A stretch of DNA of 64,000 bases from Fulvimarina sp039652615 (GCF_039652615.1 NZ_JBDJAC010000002.1:62001-126000); one strand, 5' to 3'; shown: positions 52,848 through 62,381, counted from the stretch's first letter. Program-made: numbers and translations. Notes: generated from the sequence alone by a model not told the origin.

Positions 52848-55775
52848 ATGTCCGATCTCAAGACGATCTCCATTCGCGGCGCGCGCGAACACAACCTGAA
52901 GAATGTCGATCTCGACGTTCCGCGCGACAAGCTGATCGTGATGACGGGCCTCTCCGGCTCCGGAAAGTCCTCCCTCGCGTTCGATACGATCTATGCGGAG
53001 GGTCAGCGGCGTTATGTCGAAAGCCTGTCGGCCTATGCCCGGCAGTTTCTTGAGATGATGCAGAAGCCTGACGTCGATTCCATCGAGGGCCTGTCGCCGG
53101 CGATCTCCATCGAACAGAAGACGACGTCGAAAAATCCGCGCTCGACCGTCGCGACGGTCACCGAAATCTACGACTATATGCGCCTGCTGTTTGCCCGCGT
53201 GGGCGTGCCGATCTCACCGGCGACGGGCCTGCCGATCGAGAGCCAGACGGTAAGCCAGATGGTCGACCGGGTGCTCGCGCTCGAAGAGGGTACGCGGCTT
53301 TATCTGCTCGCGCCGATCATCCGGGGCCGCAAGGGCGAATATCGCAAGGAACTGGCGGAGCTGCAGAAAAAAGGCTTTCAGCGCGTCAAGGTGGACGGCG
53401 ATTATTACGAGGTCGCCGATGTGCCGGCGCTCGACAAGAAGTACAAGCACGACATCGACGTGGTGGTCGATCGCATCGTGGTGCGTGAAGACATGAAGTC
53501 GCGCCTCGCCGACTCAATCGAAACCGCACTCGGCATGGCGGACGGCCTGGCTGTCGCCGAATTCGCCGACAAGCCGCTGCCGAAGGAGCGGCTCGCCAAT
53601 GCCGGGGCGAATCGCAACAAGAACGAGACGCACGAACGGCTGCTGTTTTCGGAAAAGTTCGCCTGTCCGGTCTCCGGTTTCACCATCCCGGAAATCGAGC
53701 CACGCCTGTTTTCCTTCAACAATCCGTTTGGGGCCTGTCCGAAATGCGACGGCCTCGGCTCGCAGCAGGCCGTTGATCCCAAGCTCGTGGTGCCGAACGA
53801 GAACATGACGCTGAAGAACGGCGCGATCGCGCCCTGGGCTAAATCGACTTCTCCCTATTACGGGCAGACCCTCGACGGCCTCGGCAAGCATTACGGTTTC
53901 AAGCAGACCGACAAATGGGCCGATCTCTCCGACGAGGCCAAGGATGTCATCCTCAACGGGACCGGCAAAGAGAAGATCGAGTTTCGGTTCAAGGACGGGC
54001 TGCGCGCCTATTCCACGACGAAGACCTTCGAGGGCGTCGTCACGAATCTCGCCCGGCGCTGGCGCGAGACCGATTCGGCCTTCATGCGCGAAGAGATCGA
54101 GCGCTTCATGTCGGCAACGCCCTGCCCGGCCTGCAACGGCAACCGGCTGAAGCCCGAGGCTCTGGCGGTGAAGATTGCCGGCCAGCACATCGGCGAGGTC
54201 GCCGATCTCTCCATTCGCCATGCGGTCAACTGGTTCGAAGACCTGCCGCAGCACCTGAGCGACAAGCAGAACGAGATCGCCGTTCGCATCCTAAAGGAAA
54301 TCCGCGACCGACTCCGCTTCCTCAACGATGTGGGGCTCGATTATCTGACGCTCTCGCGCTCGTCGGGTACGCTGTCCGGCGGCGAAAGCCAGCGCATTCG
54401 CCTTGCCTCGCAGATCGGCTCTGGTCTCACGGGCGTCCTCTACGTGCTGGACGAGCCCTCGATCGGCCTCCACCAGCGCGACAACGAGCGCCTGCTTGTC
54501 ACGCTCAAGCATTTGCGGGACATTGGCAACACGGTGATCGTGGTCGAGCATGACGAGGACGCGATCCGCACGGCCGATTTCGTAGTCGATATCGGCCCGG
54601 CGGCGGGCGTTCATGGCGGCGAGATCATCGCTTCGGGCACGCCCGAAGACATCATGGAGACGCCTGACTCGATCACGGGTCAGTATCTGTCCGGCGAGAT
54701 GGGCGTACCCGTGCCCCAGAACAGGCGGAAGGCCAAGAAGGGCAAATCCGTCAAGGTCGTCGGCGCGCGCGGCAACAACCTCAAAAACGTCAGCGCCGAG
54801 ATTCCGCTGGGCCTGTTTTCCTGCGTCACCGGCGTTTCAGGCGGCGGCAAGTCGACCTTCCTGATCGAGACGCTGTTCAAGGCCGCGTCGCGCCGCATCG
54901 CAAACGGTCGGGACGTACCGGCCGAACACGACCGGGTCGAGGGTCTGGAACACCTCGACAAGGTCATCGACATCGATCAGTCGCCCATCGGCCGCACGCC
55001 ACGCTCGAATCCGGCGACCTATACCGGTGCCTTTACGCCGATCCGCGACTGGTTCGCAGGGCTTCCCGAGGCCAAGGCGCGCGGCTATCAGCCCGGCCGT
55101 TTCTCCTTCAACGTGAAGGGCGGACGCTGCGAGGCCTGCCAGGGCGACGGCGTCATCAAGATCGAGATGCACTTTCTCCCAGACGTCTACGTCACCTGCG
55201 ATGTCTGCGACGGCAAGCGCTACAACCGCGAAACGCTGGAAGTCACCTACAGGGAAAAATCGATCGCCGACGTGCTCGATATGACCGTCGATGAAGGCGT
55301 CGACTTCTTCGCGCCCGTTCCGGCTGTCCGAGACAAGCTCGTGGCCCTGAAGGAAGTCGGGCTTGGCTACGTCAAGGTCGGCCAGCAGGCAACGACGCTT
55401 TCGGGCGGCGAGGCCCAGCGCGTGAAGCTTGCCAAGGAACTCTCCCGCAAGGCAACAGGCAAGACGCTCTACATCCTCGACGAGCCGACGACGGGCCTCC
55501 ACTTCCACGATGTCGCGAAGCTTCTGGAAGTGCTGCACGGTCTTGTCGAGCGCGGCAATACGGTGGTGGTCATCGAGCACAATCTCGAGGTCATCAAGAC
55601 GGCCGACTGGCTTGTCGACATTGGCCCCGAGGGCGGCGATGGCGGCGGCGAGATCGTCGCGACCGGCACGCCGGAGGACATCTGCAAAGAGAAGCGCTCC
55701 TATACCGGCCGCTTCCTCAAGGAGCTGTTAGAACGCCGTCCGACGAAGAAGGTGACGAAGATCGCGGCGGAGTAG
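52848..55775 (+). CDS. uvrA: Excinuclease ABC subunit A
   Basis: 975 aa; damage-recognition ATPase of nucleotide excision repair. Two ABC modules are present (first Walker A GLSGSGKSS, second GVSGGGKST; signatures LSGGESQRIRLA and LSGGEAQRVKLA). Zinc-binding cysteine pairs are at CPKCDGLG, CPACNGNR, CEACQGDG and CDVCDGKRY. Start ATG 52848 (MSDLKTISIRGAREHNLKNV) is the family start. It is convergent with the antitoxin/PIN locus. Confidence 0.96.
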   Translation: MSDLKTISIRGAREHNLKNVDLDVPRDKLIVMTGLSGSGKSSLAFDTIYAEGQRRYVESLSAYARQFLEMMQKPDVDSIEGLSPAISIEQKTTSKNPRSTVATVTEIYDYMRLLFARVGVPISPATGLPIESQTVSQMVDRVLALEEGTRLYLLAPIIRGRKGEYRKELAELQKKGFQRVKVDGDYYEVADVPALDKKYKHDIDVVVDRIVVREDMKSRLADSIETALGMADGLAVAEFADKPLPKERLANAGANRNKNETHERLLFSEKFACPVSGFTIPEIEPRLFSFNNPFGACPKCDGLGSQQAVDPKLVVPNENMTLKNGAIAPWAKSTSPYYGQTLDGLGKHYGFKQTDKWADLSDEAKDVILNGTGKEKIEFRFKDGLRAYSTTKTFEGVVTNLARRWRETDSAFMREEIERFMSATPCPACNGNRLKPEALAVKIAGQHIGEVADLSIRHAVNWFEDLPQHLSDKQNEIAVRILKEIRDRLRFLNDVGLDYLTLSRSSGTLSGGESQRIRLASQIGSGLTGVLYVLDEPSIGLHQRDNERLLVTLKHLRDIGNTVIVVEHDEDAIRTADFVVDIGPAAGVHGGEIIASGTPEDIMETPDSITGQYLSGEMGVPVPQNRRKAKKGKSVKVVGARGNNLKNVSAEIPLGLFSCVTGVSGGGKSTFLIETLFKAASRRIANGRDVPAEHDRVEGLEHLDKVIDIDQSPIGRTPRSNPATYTGAFTPIRDWFAGLPEAKARGYQPGRFSFNVKGGRCEACQGDGVIKIEMHFLPDVYVTCDVCDGKRYNRETLEVTYREKSIADVLDMTVDEGVDFFAPVPAVRDKLVALKEVGLGYVKVGQQATTLSGGEAQRVKLAKELSRKATGKTLYILDEPTTGLHFHDVAKLLEVLHGLVERGNTVVVIEHNLEVIKTADWLVDIGPEGGDGGGEIVATGTPEDICKEKRSYTGRFLKELLERRPTKKVTKIAAE

Positions 55776-55778
55776 ATC

Positions 55779-56281
55779 TCACCACAGTATCTCCACCCCG
55801 AGTGTCTCGAACTCGGGTCGGCGGTGGTGACAGGGGCTCCAAGCGATCTGGCCTGTGCCGCGATCAATCGATCGAACGGGTCTCGATGATCGGAGAGGAG
55901 TTGTCCGGCGCGCATTGCCTGCTGACAGGTCAAGTCGACGAGGGTCATCCGCTCAGCCTCCACGTTTCGCAGTAGCGGCCTAATACCGGCGGACCTTTGA
56001 AACCATCGGTTTCATGGGTCGCCGGCAGCCCGAGCGGCGTTTGAGCCGTTTGCCGGGCGTGGATTGACCCAACGGGTCAATTCATTCGTCCGGCGGTATA
56101 ACACGGCAGCGACCTGCGGCAGCTTGCCGACCCGGTGCTTCTGGGCGATCTCGAAGCCGGACATCGGACTCACGAGAATGGTGTTCTCATCATCCGCCAC
56201 GACATTTTTCGCCAAATCGGAGAGACGCTGCGGCTCGAAAAACCACCAGATCAGCACATGCGTATCGATCAAAGTGATCAT
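55779..56281 (-). pseudogene. VapC-type PIN-domain toxin gene interrupted by a MITE
   Basis: The 5' part (56281-56102) encodes MITLIDTHVLIWWFFEPQRL to GKLPQVAAV, a normal PIN-domain start with its first acidic residue. MITE copy D (55984-56098) then interrupts it. The 3' part continues left of the MITE: HRDPFDRLIAAQA and PVTTADP are the PIN-domain C-terminal motifs. Two further reading-frame shifts are needed to join the parts: one near 55970, and one at about 55818 where the expected PEFETLGVEILW lies in another frame, ending at TGA 55779. The start overlaps the antitoxin stop (ATGA). The toxin is certainly inactive as encoded. Confidence 0.82.
55984..56098 (+). mobile_element. MITE-like element, copy D, inside the PIN toxin gene
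   Basis: 115 bp with the cleanest ends of the family: TACCGGCGGAC at the left, GTCCGGCGGTA at the right. Flanking 3-bp duplication TAA (55981-55983 and 56099-56101). Internal inverted repeats are GAAACCATCGGTTTC and TTGACCCAACGGGTCAA. Because it splits a recognisable gene, its insertion is demonstrable. Confidence 0.85.
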
Positions 56282-56547
56282 TTCAATGGATAAGTGGCGT
56301 GGCCGCCCTCCCTCTCCTCAAGATCTTCCTCGCTGGGAGGCTGAAGGAATATGTCGCTTGGCATATCCCCTGCGAGATGGGCGAGAGCGCCCGGAATCCG
56401 CGGCCCCGTCCGCTTCATTTCCACCGGCATCAGGCGCACAGCCGGCCGGTTTCTCCGGGCGATCACGATCTCCTCACCCGCCTCGGCACGGGTAACTAGG
56501 CTGGAAAGTTCTGTCTTGGCTTGATGCATGTTCACGATTGTCGCCAT
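56278..56547 (-). CDS. Phd/YefM-type antitoxin, now without working toxin
   Basis: 89 aa from ATG 56547. It begins MATIVNMHQAKTELSSLVTR, the N-terminal DNA-binding fold of Phd/YefM antitoxins, with AGEEIVIARRNRPAVRLMPV. The C-terminal acidic part (PPSEEDLEEREGG) would wrap the toxin. Its stop overlaps the PIN toxin start, the classical order antitoxin then toxin. As the toxin gene is broken it is an orphan, possibly still autoregulating. PIN toxins usually pair with either VapB or Phd-like antitoxins. Confidence 0.8.
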   Translation of the reverse strand: MATIVNMHQAKTELSSLVTRAEAGEEIVIARRNRPAVRLMPVEMKRTGPRIPGALAHLAGDMPSDIFLQPPSEEDLEEREGGHATYPLK

Positions 56548-56645
56548 GAGCAATATCCAGCTAGCTTCCTGGCTAGCTGCAATCTCCGAGCTATGGTCAA
56601 TGCCCAAACAACGCCAACAGCATAGATGAACGCCAACACGGAGGA

Positions 56646-57269
56646 TCACATCCGCCGCACCAACCAGACCGTGTGGTAATCGCAGTCCGGGTCTTCGTTT
56701 CGCTGTTCGATCACTTCAAAACCGGTTTCGGATAGAAGGATTCGATAATCCTGGTTTTCGAGACTGGCGGCATAGAGCGGTTCGTCTTCGAACTCGCTGA
56801 TCACTTCGCCCGCTCGGGGTCCGGTCGTGAAAAGGAGCGGCGCCCCTTGAGTGGAATGAGCCGCAAAGATCGGGAACATCCCCCGTTGGTCGGCCGGCGA
56901 AAGCAGAAAAAAGCTGTCCCAGGCAATGAGGCCGTCGAAACGTTCTCCGAGCGATAATGTCCGCATGTCGGCTTCGAGCCAGCGATGGTCCGGAAATCGA
57001 TTGCGCGCGAGATCCAGCATCGCCTGAGAGCTGTCGATGCCCGTGATTCTGCACCCGCGCTCCGTGAGATAGGTGCCGATCGGCTCGCCCATGCCACAGC
57101 CGATGTCGAGAATACGGGGCTTGTGCGGCATGGCATCGACGAAGCGGTCGAGCCAGCCTTTTTCAAAAAGAGCGCGGGTGCGAAGACGATCGAACGCTAA
57201 CGCGTGGCGTTTGTAGATATCCACCACATTGCCGGCTGCCTCAGAAAGCTTAGCGCGTTCCTCTTTCAC
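56646..57269 (-). CDS. SAM-dependent class I methyltransferase
   Basis: 207 aa with the SAM-binding motif I ILDIGCGMGEPIG, motif II region GIDSSQAMLDLARNRFP and the LEADMR loop, all of Methyltransf_25/11 type. The substrate is unknown. Start GTG 57269 overlaps the stop of the NlpC/P60 gene upstream (GTGA), so the two are co-translated. The N-terminal helix with KRHALAFDRLR is common in small-molecule methyltransferases. Confidence 0.82.
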   Translation of the reverse strand: MKEERAKLSEAAGNVVDIYKRHALAFDRLRTRALFEKGWLDRFVDAMPHKPRILDIGCGMGEPIGTYLTERGCRITGIDSSQAMLDLARNRFPDHRWLEADMRTLSLGERFDGLIAWDSFFLLSPADQRGMFPIFAAHSTQGAPLLFTTGPRAGEVISEFEDEPLYAASLENQDYRILLSETGFEVIEQRNEDPDCDYHTVWLVRRM

Positions 57270-58168
57270 CCGCCATTTGCTTTCGCCGGAATACGCCGCA
57301 CGGCGCTCAGCGCCACGCCCTTTTCGTCGAATCGCTCCAGCGTGTCGTTGAGCGGCTCGATCGCCGTCATCATGTGATAGGCGTTGGCGTGAATGAGGCG
57401 CTGGCCGTCCATCATGATGCCCACATGGCCCGGCCAGAAGATGAGGTCGCCGCGTTGAAGGGCTTCGATGCCGGCGATCCGCGTTCCCAGTTCACGCGCC
57501 TGATCGCTCGAATCGCGCGGAGCGTCGATCCCCGCCATCTGGCAGGACAGCTGCACAAGCGCCGAGCAATCGATGCCGAGCGCGCTCTTGCCGCCCCAGA
57601 GATAAGGCGTCTCGAGGAACCGTTCGGCAACGGACACGAAATCCGCCGCATCCTCGCCAAACGCTTCGGCATGCTGTTTCACGATGGCGCCGCCACCATC
57701 CAGCAGATGATAGCGGGCGTTGTGGTCCTCCGCCTCGCCGACCGCTTTCACCAGCGCGCCCATGGGCAGGTCCGCGACTGGCGGACGCTTGATGTCGGGT
57801 TCGGGAAAGAGCAGCGTGCGCGGGACGGAAATCCGGTGGGTCGGCATGTCCGCCTCGCCCACCTCGTCGAGACGGCTCAGCGCCGCAAACGGGGTGTAGC
57901 CGACATAGCCGTCCTCATCGAGCTGCACCCAGGCCCATGGCTCCCCGTCGACCACGATCTCGTCGAAGACCAGCAGGCGCTCGCCGAAGAGGGCCTCGGT
58001 GTCGAGCGCTGAATCGTGCGCGGGCGCACGATGGATCGGGGCGAGCGGCACGGATACGACACCTGGCTGCCCCTCGATGAACCGTTCAGCCGAAACGCTC
58101 CCCTTAAGCCGAATATCGGCCAGGTCTTCGCGATAGGCGTTGAGGCGTGGATTGAGATGATCGGTCAT
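57266..58168 (-). CDS. NlpC/P60-family cell-wall peptidase
   Basis: 300 aa. Two SH3-like domains (about 25-150; for example GEPWAWVQLDEDGYVGYTP) precede the NlpC/P60 catalytic domain. Catalytic Cys is in GIDCSALVQLSCQMAG, His in GHVGIMMD and the third residue His in LIHANAYH. Such enzymes cleave gamma-D-glutamyl-diaminopimelate bonds of peptidoglycan. No signal peptide is visible, so it may act in recycling in the cytoplasm. Start ATG 58168. It follows the aminopeptidase gene by 40 bp, consistent with an operon. Confidence 0.85.
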   Translation of the reverse strand: MTDHLNPRLNAYREDLADIRLKGSVSAERFIEGQPGVVSVPLAPIHRAPAHDSALDTEALFGERLLVFDEIVVDGEPWAWVQLDEDGYVGYTPFAALSRLDEVGEADMPTHRISVPRTLLFPEPDIKRPPVADLPMGALVKAVGEAEDHNARYHLLDGGGAIVKQHAEAFGEDAADFVSVAERFLETPYLWGGKSALGIDCSALVQLSCQMAGIDAPRDSSDQARELGTRIAGIEALQRGDLIFWPGHVGIMMDGQRLIHANAYHMMTAIEPLNDTLERFDEKGVALSAVRRIPAKANGG

Positions 58169-58208
58169 TCTTCTCGTCGATGCGTTCTTGTCGTCGATGC
58201 GTTCGAGA

Positions 58209-59618
58209 TCACTTCGCCGGATAACGCGCCGCGAGCACGTCGAAAAGGGCGCGGATTGCATAGGCTTCGCCCCCGACCGGACCAATCGACGAGGCCTTCG
58301 GTCGCCAGCCATAGATATCGAAATGGGCCCAGGTCTTCGCTTTTTCGACAAAGCCGTCGAGGAAGAGCGCGGCCGTGATTGCACCGGCAAAGCCGCCGGG
58401 ACTGATATTGTTGATATCGGCGACCTTGGAGGAGAGATCCGAACGATAGGGCCGATAGAGGGGAAGACGCCAGGAGGGATCGGCAAGGCGCAGGCCCGCT
58501 TCAGAAACGGCGTCGACGAGCGCGGAATCATCGCTGAAGAATGCCGGAAGATCGGCACCCAGCGCGACACGTGCAGCGCCCGTGAGCGTTGCCATGTCGA
58601 TCATGATCTCCGGCTCTTCCTCATCGCCATAGGCGAGCGCGTCGGCAAGGACCAGACGACCTTCGGCGTCGGTGTTGCCGATCTCCACCGTTTTGCCATT
58701 GCGGCTTGTGAGAATGTCGCTCGGCCGAAATGCGTTGCCTGAGATAGAATTCTCCACCGCAGGAATCAGAACCCGGAGCCTGACATCGAGCTTCTGCGCC
58801 ATGATCATGGAGGCAAGGCCGATGACATTGGCCGCACCGCCCATATCCTTCTTCATTAGAAGCATGCTGGACGACGGCTTGATGTCGAGCCCGCCTGTAT
58901 CGAAGCAAACGCCCTTGCCGACGAGGGTCACCTTGGGTGCGTCCGGACGCCCCCAGTTGAGATCGATCAACCGCGGTGCCGAGGCGCTTGCGCGGCCGAC
59001 GGCATGGATCATCGGAAAATTCTGTTCGACCAGCGCATCGCCGGCAATCACGGAAACCGAGGCACCGCCGCGTTCCGCGAGATCGCGCACCGCCTGTTCG
59101 AGTTCCGCCGGCCCCATGTCGTTGACCGGCGTGTTGATGAGATCGCGGGCAAGACAAACGCCATCGGCGATCGCCGCGATGCGATCGAGGTCCGCCCTCT
59201 CGCCGAGATGAAAGCGCAGGCCGGGTTTTTCATCCGCCTCGTCTGTTTTTCCCGTCTTGTAGCGGTCGAACGTGTAGGCCCCAAGCTTTAGCGCCAACCC
59301 GAAAAGCTCCGCGTCGACATTGGCCTCCGCCGGCAGGTGCCAGTCTCCGTCCGGCAGCTTACGGCTCAGAACACCGGCGAGCAGCGCCGCTCTCGCACCA
59401 TCGCTCGGGTCGCGCTCGTCGGCACGGCCAAGGCCGAGAAGAACAGAGCGCACGCCCCCCTCGCCCGGTACGAGACAGATCGTGCCGGCCTCGCCGTCGA
59501 ACCGCGAAAGCTCCGCCCAGTCCCGCGTCTCGCCCAGAAGGGCGTCGCGCTCTCCGGGCCGGACAGGCACGATGGGTCGGGACAGGGCAGCACGTTCGGA
59601 TACGAAAGAGACGGACAT
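58209..59618 (-). CDS. Leucyl aminopeptidase family protein (M17)
   Basis: 469 aa. The C-terminal catalytic domain has the metal-binding segments GKGVCFDTGGLDIKPS, DMGGAANVIG and the family signature NTDAEGRLVLADAL. Metal ligands Lys, Asp and Glu are in place, so an active di-metal aminopeptidase is expected. The N-terminal domain is the less conserved M17 regulatory domain. Start ATG 59618 has GGAG upstream. A role with the neighbouring NlpC/P60 enzyme in peptide recycling is inferred from context. Confidence 0.9.
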   Translation of the reverse strand: MSVSFVSERAALSRPIVPVRPGERDALLGETRDWAELSRFDGEAGTICLVPGEGGVRSVLLGLGRADERDPSDGARAALLAGVLSRKLPDGDWHLPAEANVDAELFGLALKLGAYTFDRYKTGKTDEADEKPGLRFHLGERADLDRIAAIADGVCLARDLINTPVNDMGPAELEQAVRDLAERGGASVSVIAGDALVEQNFPMIHAVGRASASAPRLIDLNWGRPDAPKVTLVGKGVCFDTGGLDIKPSSSMLLMKKDMGGAANVIGLASMIMAQKLDVRLRVLIPAVENSISGNAFRPSDILTSRNGKTVEIGNTDAEGRLVLADALAYGDEEEPEIMIDMATLTGAARVALGADLPAFFSDDSALVDAVSEAGLRLADPSWRLPLYRPYRSDLSSKVADINNISPGGFAGAITAALFLDGFVEKAKTWAHFDIYGWRPKASSIGPVGGEAYAIRALFDVLAARYPAK

Positions 59619-59749
59619 CGGCACTCCGGGACCATTGGCGGCAATTAACCAGCCATTAGGGTTAACGATTTATGTTCGAGCCATCGCCCGATGGCCGGCG
59701 TCTATGTCGGACATCCAAATCCGTCGAAACGGAGACGAGAGCTCAGCGC

Positions 59750-60592
59750 ATGCGCAAGTTTAGTTCGATATCGGCCTCAAGAAAGGCCCTTCTCGTCGCA
59801 ACGTCGATCGCCGCGCTCGGCCTTGCCGGTTGCGCCAACAAAGTGAGCTACGAGACGACCGGCTCTATCTCGCGAACAGCGCCCTCTTCCCAATCGCCGG
59901 CGCAGGCCCCCGCGAAAACCGTGGCGGCAATGTCGTCGGGCGAGCTTCGCAACGCCGTCGACGCCTATGGCCGGCAGTATGAAGCCAATCCGCGCAACAA
60001 GCAGGTCGGCCTTGCCTATTCGGCGGCCCTACAGATGGCCGGGCGAAACGACCAGTCACTTGCCGTCATGCGCCAGGTCGCGATCGCCCACCCGAAAGAT
60101 CGCGACGTTCTGGCCGCCTATGGCAAGGCGCTGGCCGCAGCCGGCGACCTGTCAAAAGCCCTCGACACAATCCGCCGCGCCCAAACACCCGACTATCCAG
60201 ACTGGCGCCTGTATTCGGCCGAAGGCGCGATTCTCGACCAGATGGGCAAATCAGCAGAGGCGCGCGCGCTTTTCGAAAAAGCGCTCGTCCTGAAGCCGAA
60301 CGAGGCGACGGTCCTGTCCAATCTCGGCATGTCCTATCTGCTCGCCGACGACCTGCCCTCTGCCGAACGCTATCTGCGGGCAGCGCTCCAGCAGCCGGAC
60401 AGCGATGCCCGCATCCGGCAGAACCTCGCGCTCGTGATCGGGCTTCAGGGACGGTTCGAGGAGGCCGAGAAGGTCGCGGCCGGCGCGCTGTCTCCCGAGG
60501 AGGCCAGGGGCAATGTCGCATTTCTTCGCGAGATGCTGTCGCAGAACAACACCTGGTCCAAGCTGAAGCAGGAAGATAACGGCGGGGCCTGA
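59750..60592 (+). CDS. TPR-repeat lipoprotein (TadD-like)
   Basis: 280 aa. The signal region KALLVATSIAALGLAGCANK contains a lipobox (Leu-Ala-Gly-Cys), so it is an outer-membrane or periplasmic lipoprotein. About four tetratricopeptide repeats follow (for example AEGAILDQMGKSAEARALFE and AVLSNLGMSYLLADDLPSAE-like units). Similar to TadD and other TPR assembly lipoproteins; no other tad genes are nearby, so the partner is unknown. Start ATG 59750 is chosen because upstream in-frame residues do not look like a signal peptide. Confidence 0.8.
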   Translation: MRKFSSISASRKALLVATSIAALGLAGCANKVSYETTGSISRTAPSSQSPAQAPAKTVAAMSSGELRNAVDAYGRQYEANPRNKQVGLAYSAALQMAGRNDQSLAVMRQVAIAHPKDRDVLAAYGKALAAAGDLSKALDTIRRAQTPDYPDWRLYSAEGAILDQMGKSAEARALFEKALVLKPNEATVLSNLGMSYLLADDLPSAERYLRAALQQPDSDARIRQNLALVIGLQGRFEEAEKVAAGALSPEEARGNVAFLREMLSQNNTWSKLKQEDNGGA

Positions 60593-60709
60593 TGCCCCGG
60601 AACCGGCTCCGGCTCGCCCGTTGAAAGGTGACCGCTTGGCAATTTTAGCCGGATCGGTCGTGAGCCTGTCCAGTTGACATTAAGCGAGACCGATTCCAAT
60701 TCAGCCCCC

Positions 60710-61270
60710 ATGCGAGTAGCGGAAGCCGACATCCTCATCATCCCGGGCTATAAGGGCTCGCCGGACAATCACTGGCAAACCCGGTGGGAGCGCAAGCTCT
60801 CCACGGCACGGCGCGTCGAACAGCGGGAATGGTCAAAGCCCGTCCGGGAGGATTGGGTCGCGGCGGTCGCCAAGGCGATCGAGGCGGCGGAAAAGCCGGT
60901 AATCCTCGTCGCCCACTCCCTTGGCGTCGCAACTGCGGTTCACGCCGCGCAGGAATCGACGAACCGCATTGCGGGCGGCTTCTTCGTGGCCCCGCCGGAC
61001 GTCGAGAATGCCGCCATCAGACCCAAACACCTGATGACCTTTGGGCCCTATCCGCGCATTCCGCTCGCCTTCCCTTCGATCGTGGTGGCAAGTCGCAACG
61101 ACGTCTTCTCGCCGTTCGACGCCGCCGAGGATATCGCCGGCGCCTGGGGCTCGCTGTTCATCGATGCGGGCGAGGCCGGTCACATCAACGGCGATTCGGG
61201 CCACGGGCCCTGGCCGGAAGGCTTGCTCACCTTCGGCAAGTTCATGAGCAAGCTCCCCGCCACCAAGTGA
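60710..61270 (+). CDS. RBBP9/YdeN-family alpha/beta hydrolase
   Basis: 186 aa from ATG 60710 (MRVAEADILIIPGYKGSPDN); a TTG at 60674 would add 12 residues. The nucleophile Ser is in LVAHSLGVATAVH, the acid Asp in VVASRNDVFSPF and the His in GEAGHINGDSGHGPWPEG. These match small serine hydrolases of the RBBP9 family, whose substrates are mostly unknown. It is convergent with the HpcH/HpaI gene, separated by only 20 bp. Confidence 0.85.
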   Translation: MRVAEADILIIPGYKGSPDNHWQTRWERKLSTARRVEQREWSKPVREDWVAAVAKAIEAAEKPVILVAHSLGVATAVHAAQESTNRIAGGFFVAPPDVENAAIRPKHLMTFGPYPRIPLAFPSIVVASRNDVFSPFDAAEDIAGAWGSLFIDAGEAGHINGDSGHGPWPEGLLTFGKFMSKLPATK

Positions 61271-61290
61271 GCGCAACACAGGGCTGTCGA

Positions 61291-62073
61291 TCAGCCCTTA
61301 GCGTCACGCGCCAGCGCCTGAGCGCCCATGGCGATCACTTTCAGGTCGGCGCTGATGCCCACATAGTCGTAGCCGCGGCTCCAATAGTCCTTGGCATGTC
61401 CCGCATCGCCGGCATAGGCGGCGGCCACCTTCCCGTTCCGGCTTGCCGCTTCGCAAACCTTGTCCATGGCATCTCTCAGGCGGTCGCCCTCGATATCGAC
61501 GCGACTGTCGTCGGAGAGCGCGATCGACAGATCGGACGGTCCGACAAAAAGCCCGTCGATGCCGTCGATTGCCGCGATTTCGTCCAGCGCGTCGAGCGCC
61601 GTGCGCGTCTCGATCATGGCGAAGGCGAAGGTCTCCGCGTTCGCGGTCTCGACATAGGCGTCCACATCGCCGTTCTTGGCGAGAGGCGCGGCTCGCATCG
61701 GCGCATAGGACCTGAGGCCGAGCGGCGGATACTTCATGTGCTTGACGAAGTCGCGCGCGTCTTCTGCGGTCTCGATCATCGGCATGATGACGCCGCGCGC
61801 GCCCATGTCGAGGACCCAGGAGGCAGTGCCGAACGCGCTCACCGGAACGCGGACGATCGCGCCCTTTCCAAAGCCGTAGGAACGGGTGATTGCATCGCGC
61901 ACGTCGCCCCGATCGAGGAGCCCATGCTGCATATCGAGGGTCACCAGATCGTAATCCGCCCCTAGGAAGGCCTCCTGGGTGAACGGGTCGGGCGAAGCGA
62001 GCCAGGCCGAAAGCGCCGGTCTGTCCGCGACGAGCGCGGAAAATCGCTCCTTCGGGGATGACGAAGACCTCAT
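61291..62073 (-). CDS. HpcH/HpaI-family aldolase
   Basis: 260 aa, class II pyruvate aldolase fold. Conserved segments are DLVTLDMQHGLLD, GARGVIMPMIETAEDAR, MIETRTALDALDEI and DGLFVGPSDLSIAL. Such enzymes cleave or form 2-keto-3-deoxy acids such as 4-hydroxy-2-oxoheptanedioate; the exact substrate is not decidable. Start ATG 62073 overlaps the DUF1476 stop (ATGA), so the two genes are coupled. Confidence 0.87.
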   Translation of the reverse strand: MRSSSSPKERFSALVADRPALSAWLASPDPFTQEAFLGADYDLVTLDMQHGLLDRGDVRDAITRSYGFGKGAIVRVPVSAFGTASWVLDMGARGVIMPMIETAEDARDFVKHMKYPPLGLRSYAPMRAAPLAKNGDVDAYVETANAETFAFAMIETRTALDALDEIAAIDGIDGLFVGPSDLSIALSDDSRVDIEGDRLRDAMDKVCEAASRNGKVAAAYAGDAGHAKDYWSRGYDYVGISADLKVIAMGAQALARDAKG

Positions 62074-62381
62074 TCGCTCATCACCTGCTCTTCGGCTTCT
62101 TTCAAAAGCTCGCCCATCTTGGCGTGGATTTCCTCGGCCGAGATGTCTTCCTCACTCAGATCCGCCTTGAGATGGTCGGAAATGTTGTCGTCCCCCGGCT
62201 TCTCGAAATCGATGCGAACCAGATTCTGGGCATAGGCATTGGCATCGGGACCCGTTTTCCCGAGCTTTTCCGCGGCCCAGAGCCCGATCAGCTTGTTGCG
62301 CCGCGCCCTTATGCGAAACTTCAGTTCCTGATCATGAATGAAGCGATTTTCAAAATCGCGCTCGCGATCGGCCATGGTCAT
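62070..62381 (-). CDS. DUF1476 protein, F1Fo-ATP synthase zeta-subunit type
   Basis: 103 aa, helical and acidic, beginning MTMADRERDFENRFIHDQEL. In Paracoccus the DUF1476 protein is the zeta subunit that inhibits ATP hydrolysis by the F1 motor; the inhibitory N-terminal region is conserved here in outline. Start ATG 62381 has GGGAG 7 bp upstream. The place near purC is usual in Rhizobiales. Function in this organism is inferred, because zeta proteins differ in inhibitory strength. Confidence 0.85.
   Translation of the reverse strand: MTMADRERDFENRFIHDQELKFRIRARRNKLIGLWAAEKLGKTGPDANAYAQNLVRIDFEKPGDDNISDHLKADLSEEDISAEEIHAKMGELLKEAEEQVMSE

Noticed and set aside
58169..58570. Upstream extension of the NlpC/P60 frame by 134 codons
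   Set aside because: The extra residues overlap the aminopeptidase gene on the same strand in another frame, and do not resemble a signal peptide or domain; ATG 58168 fits the family.
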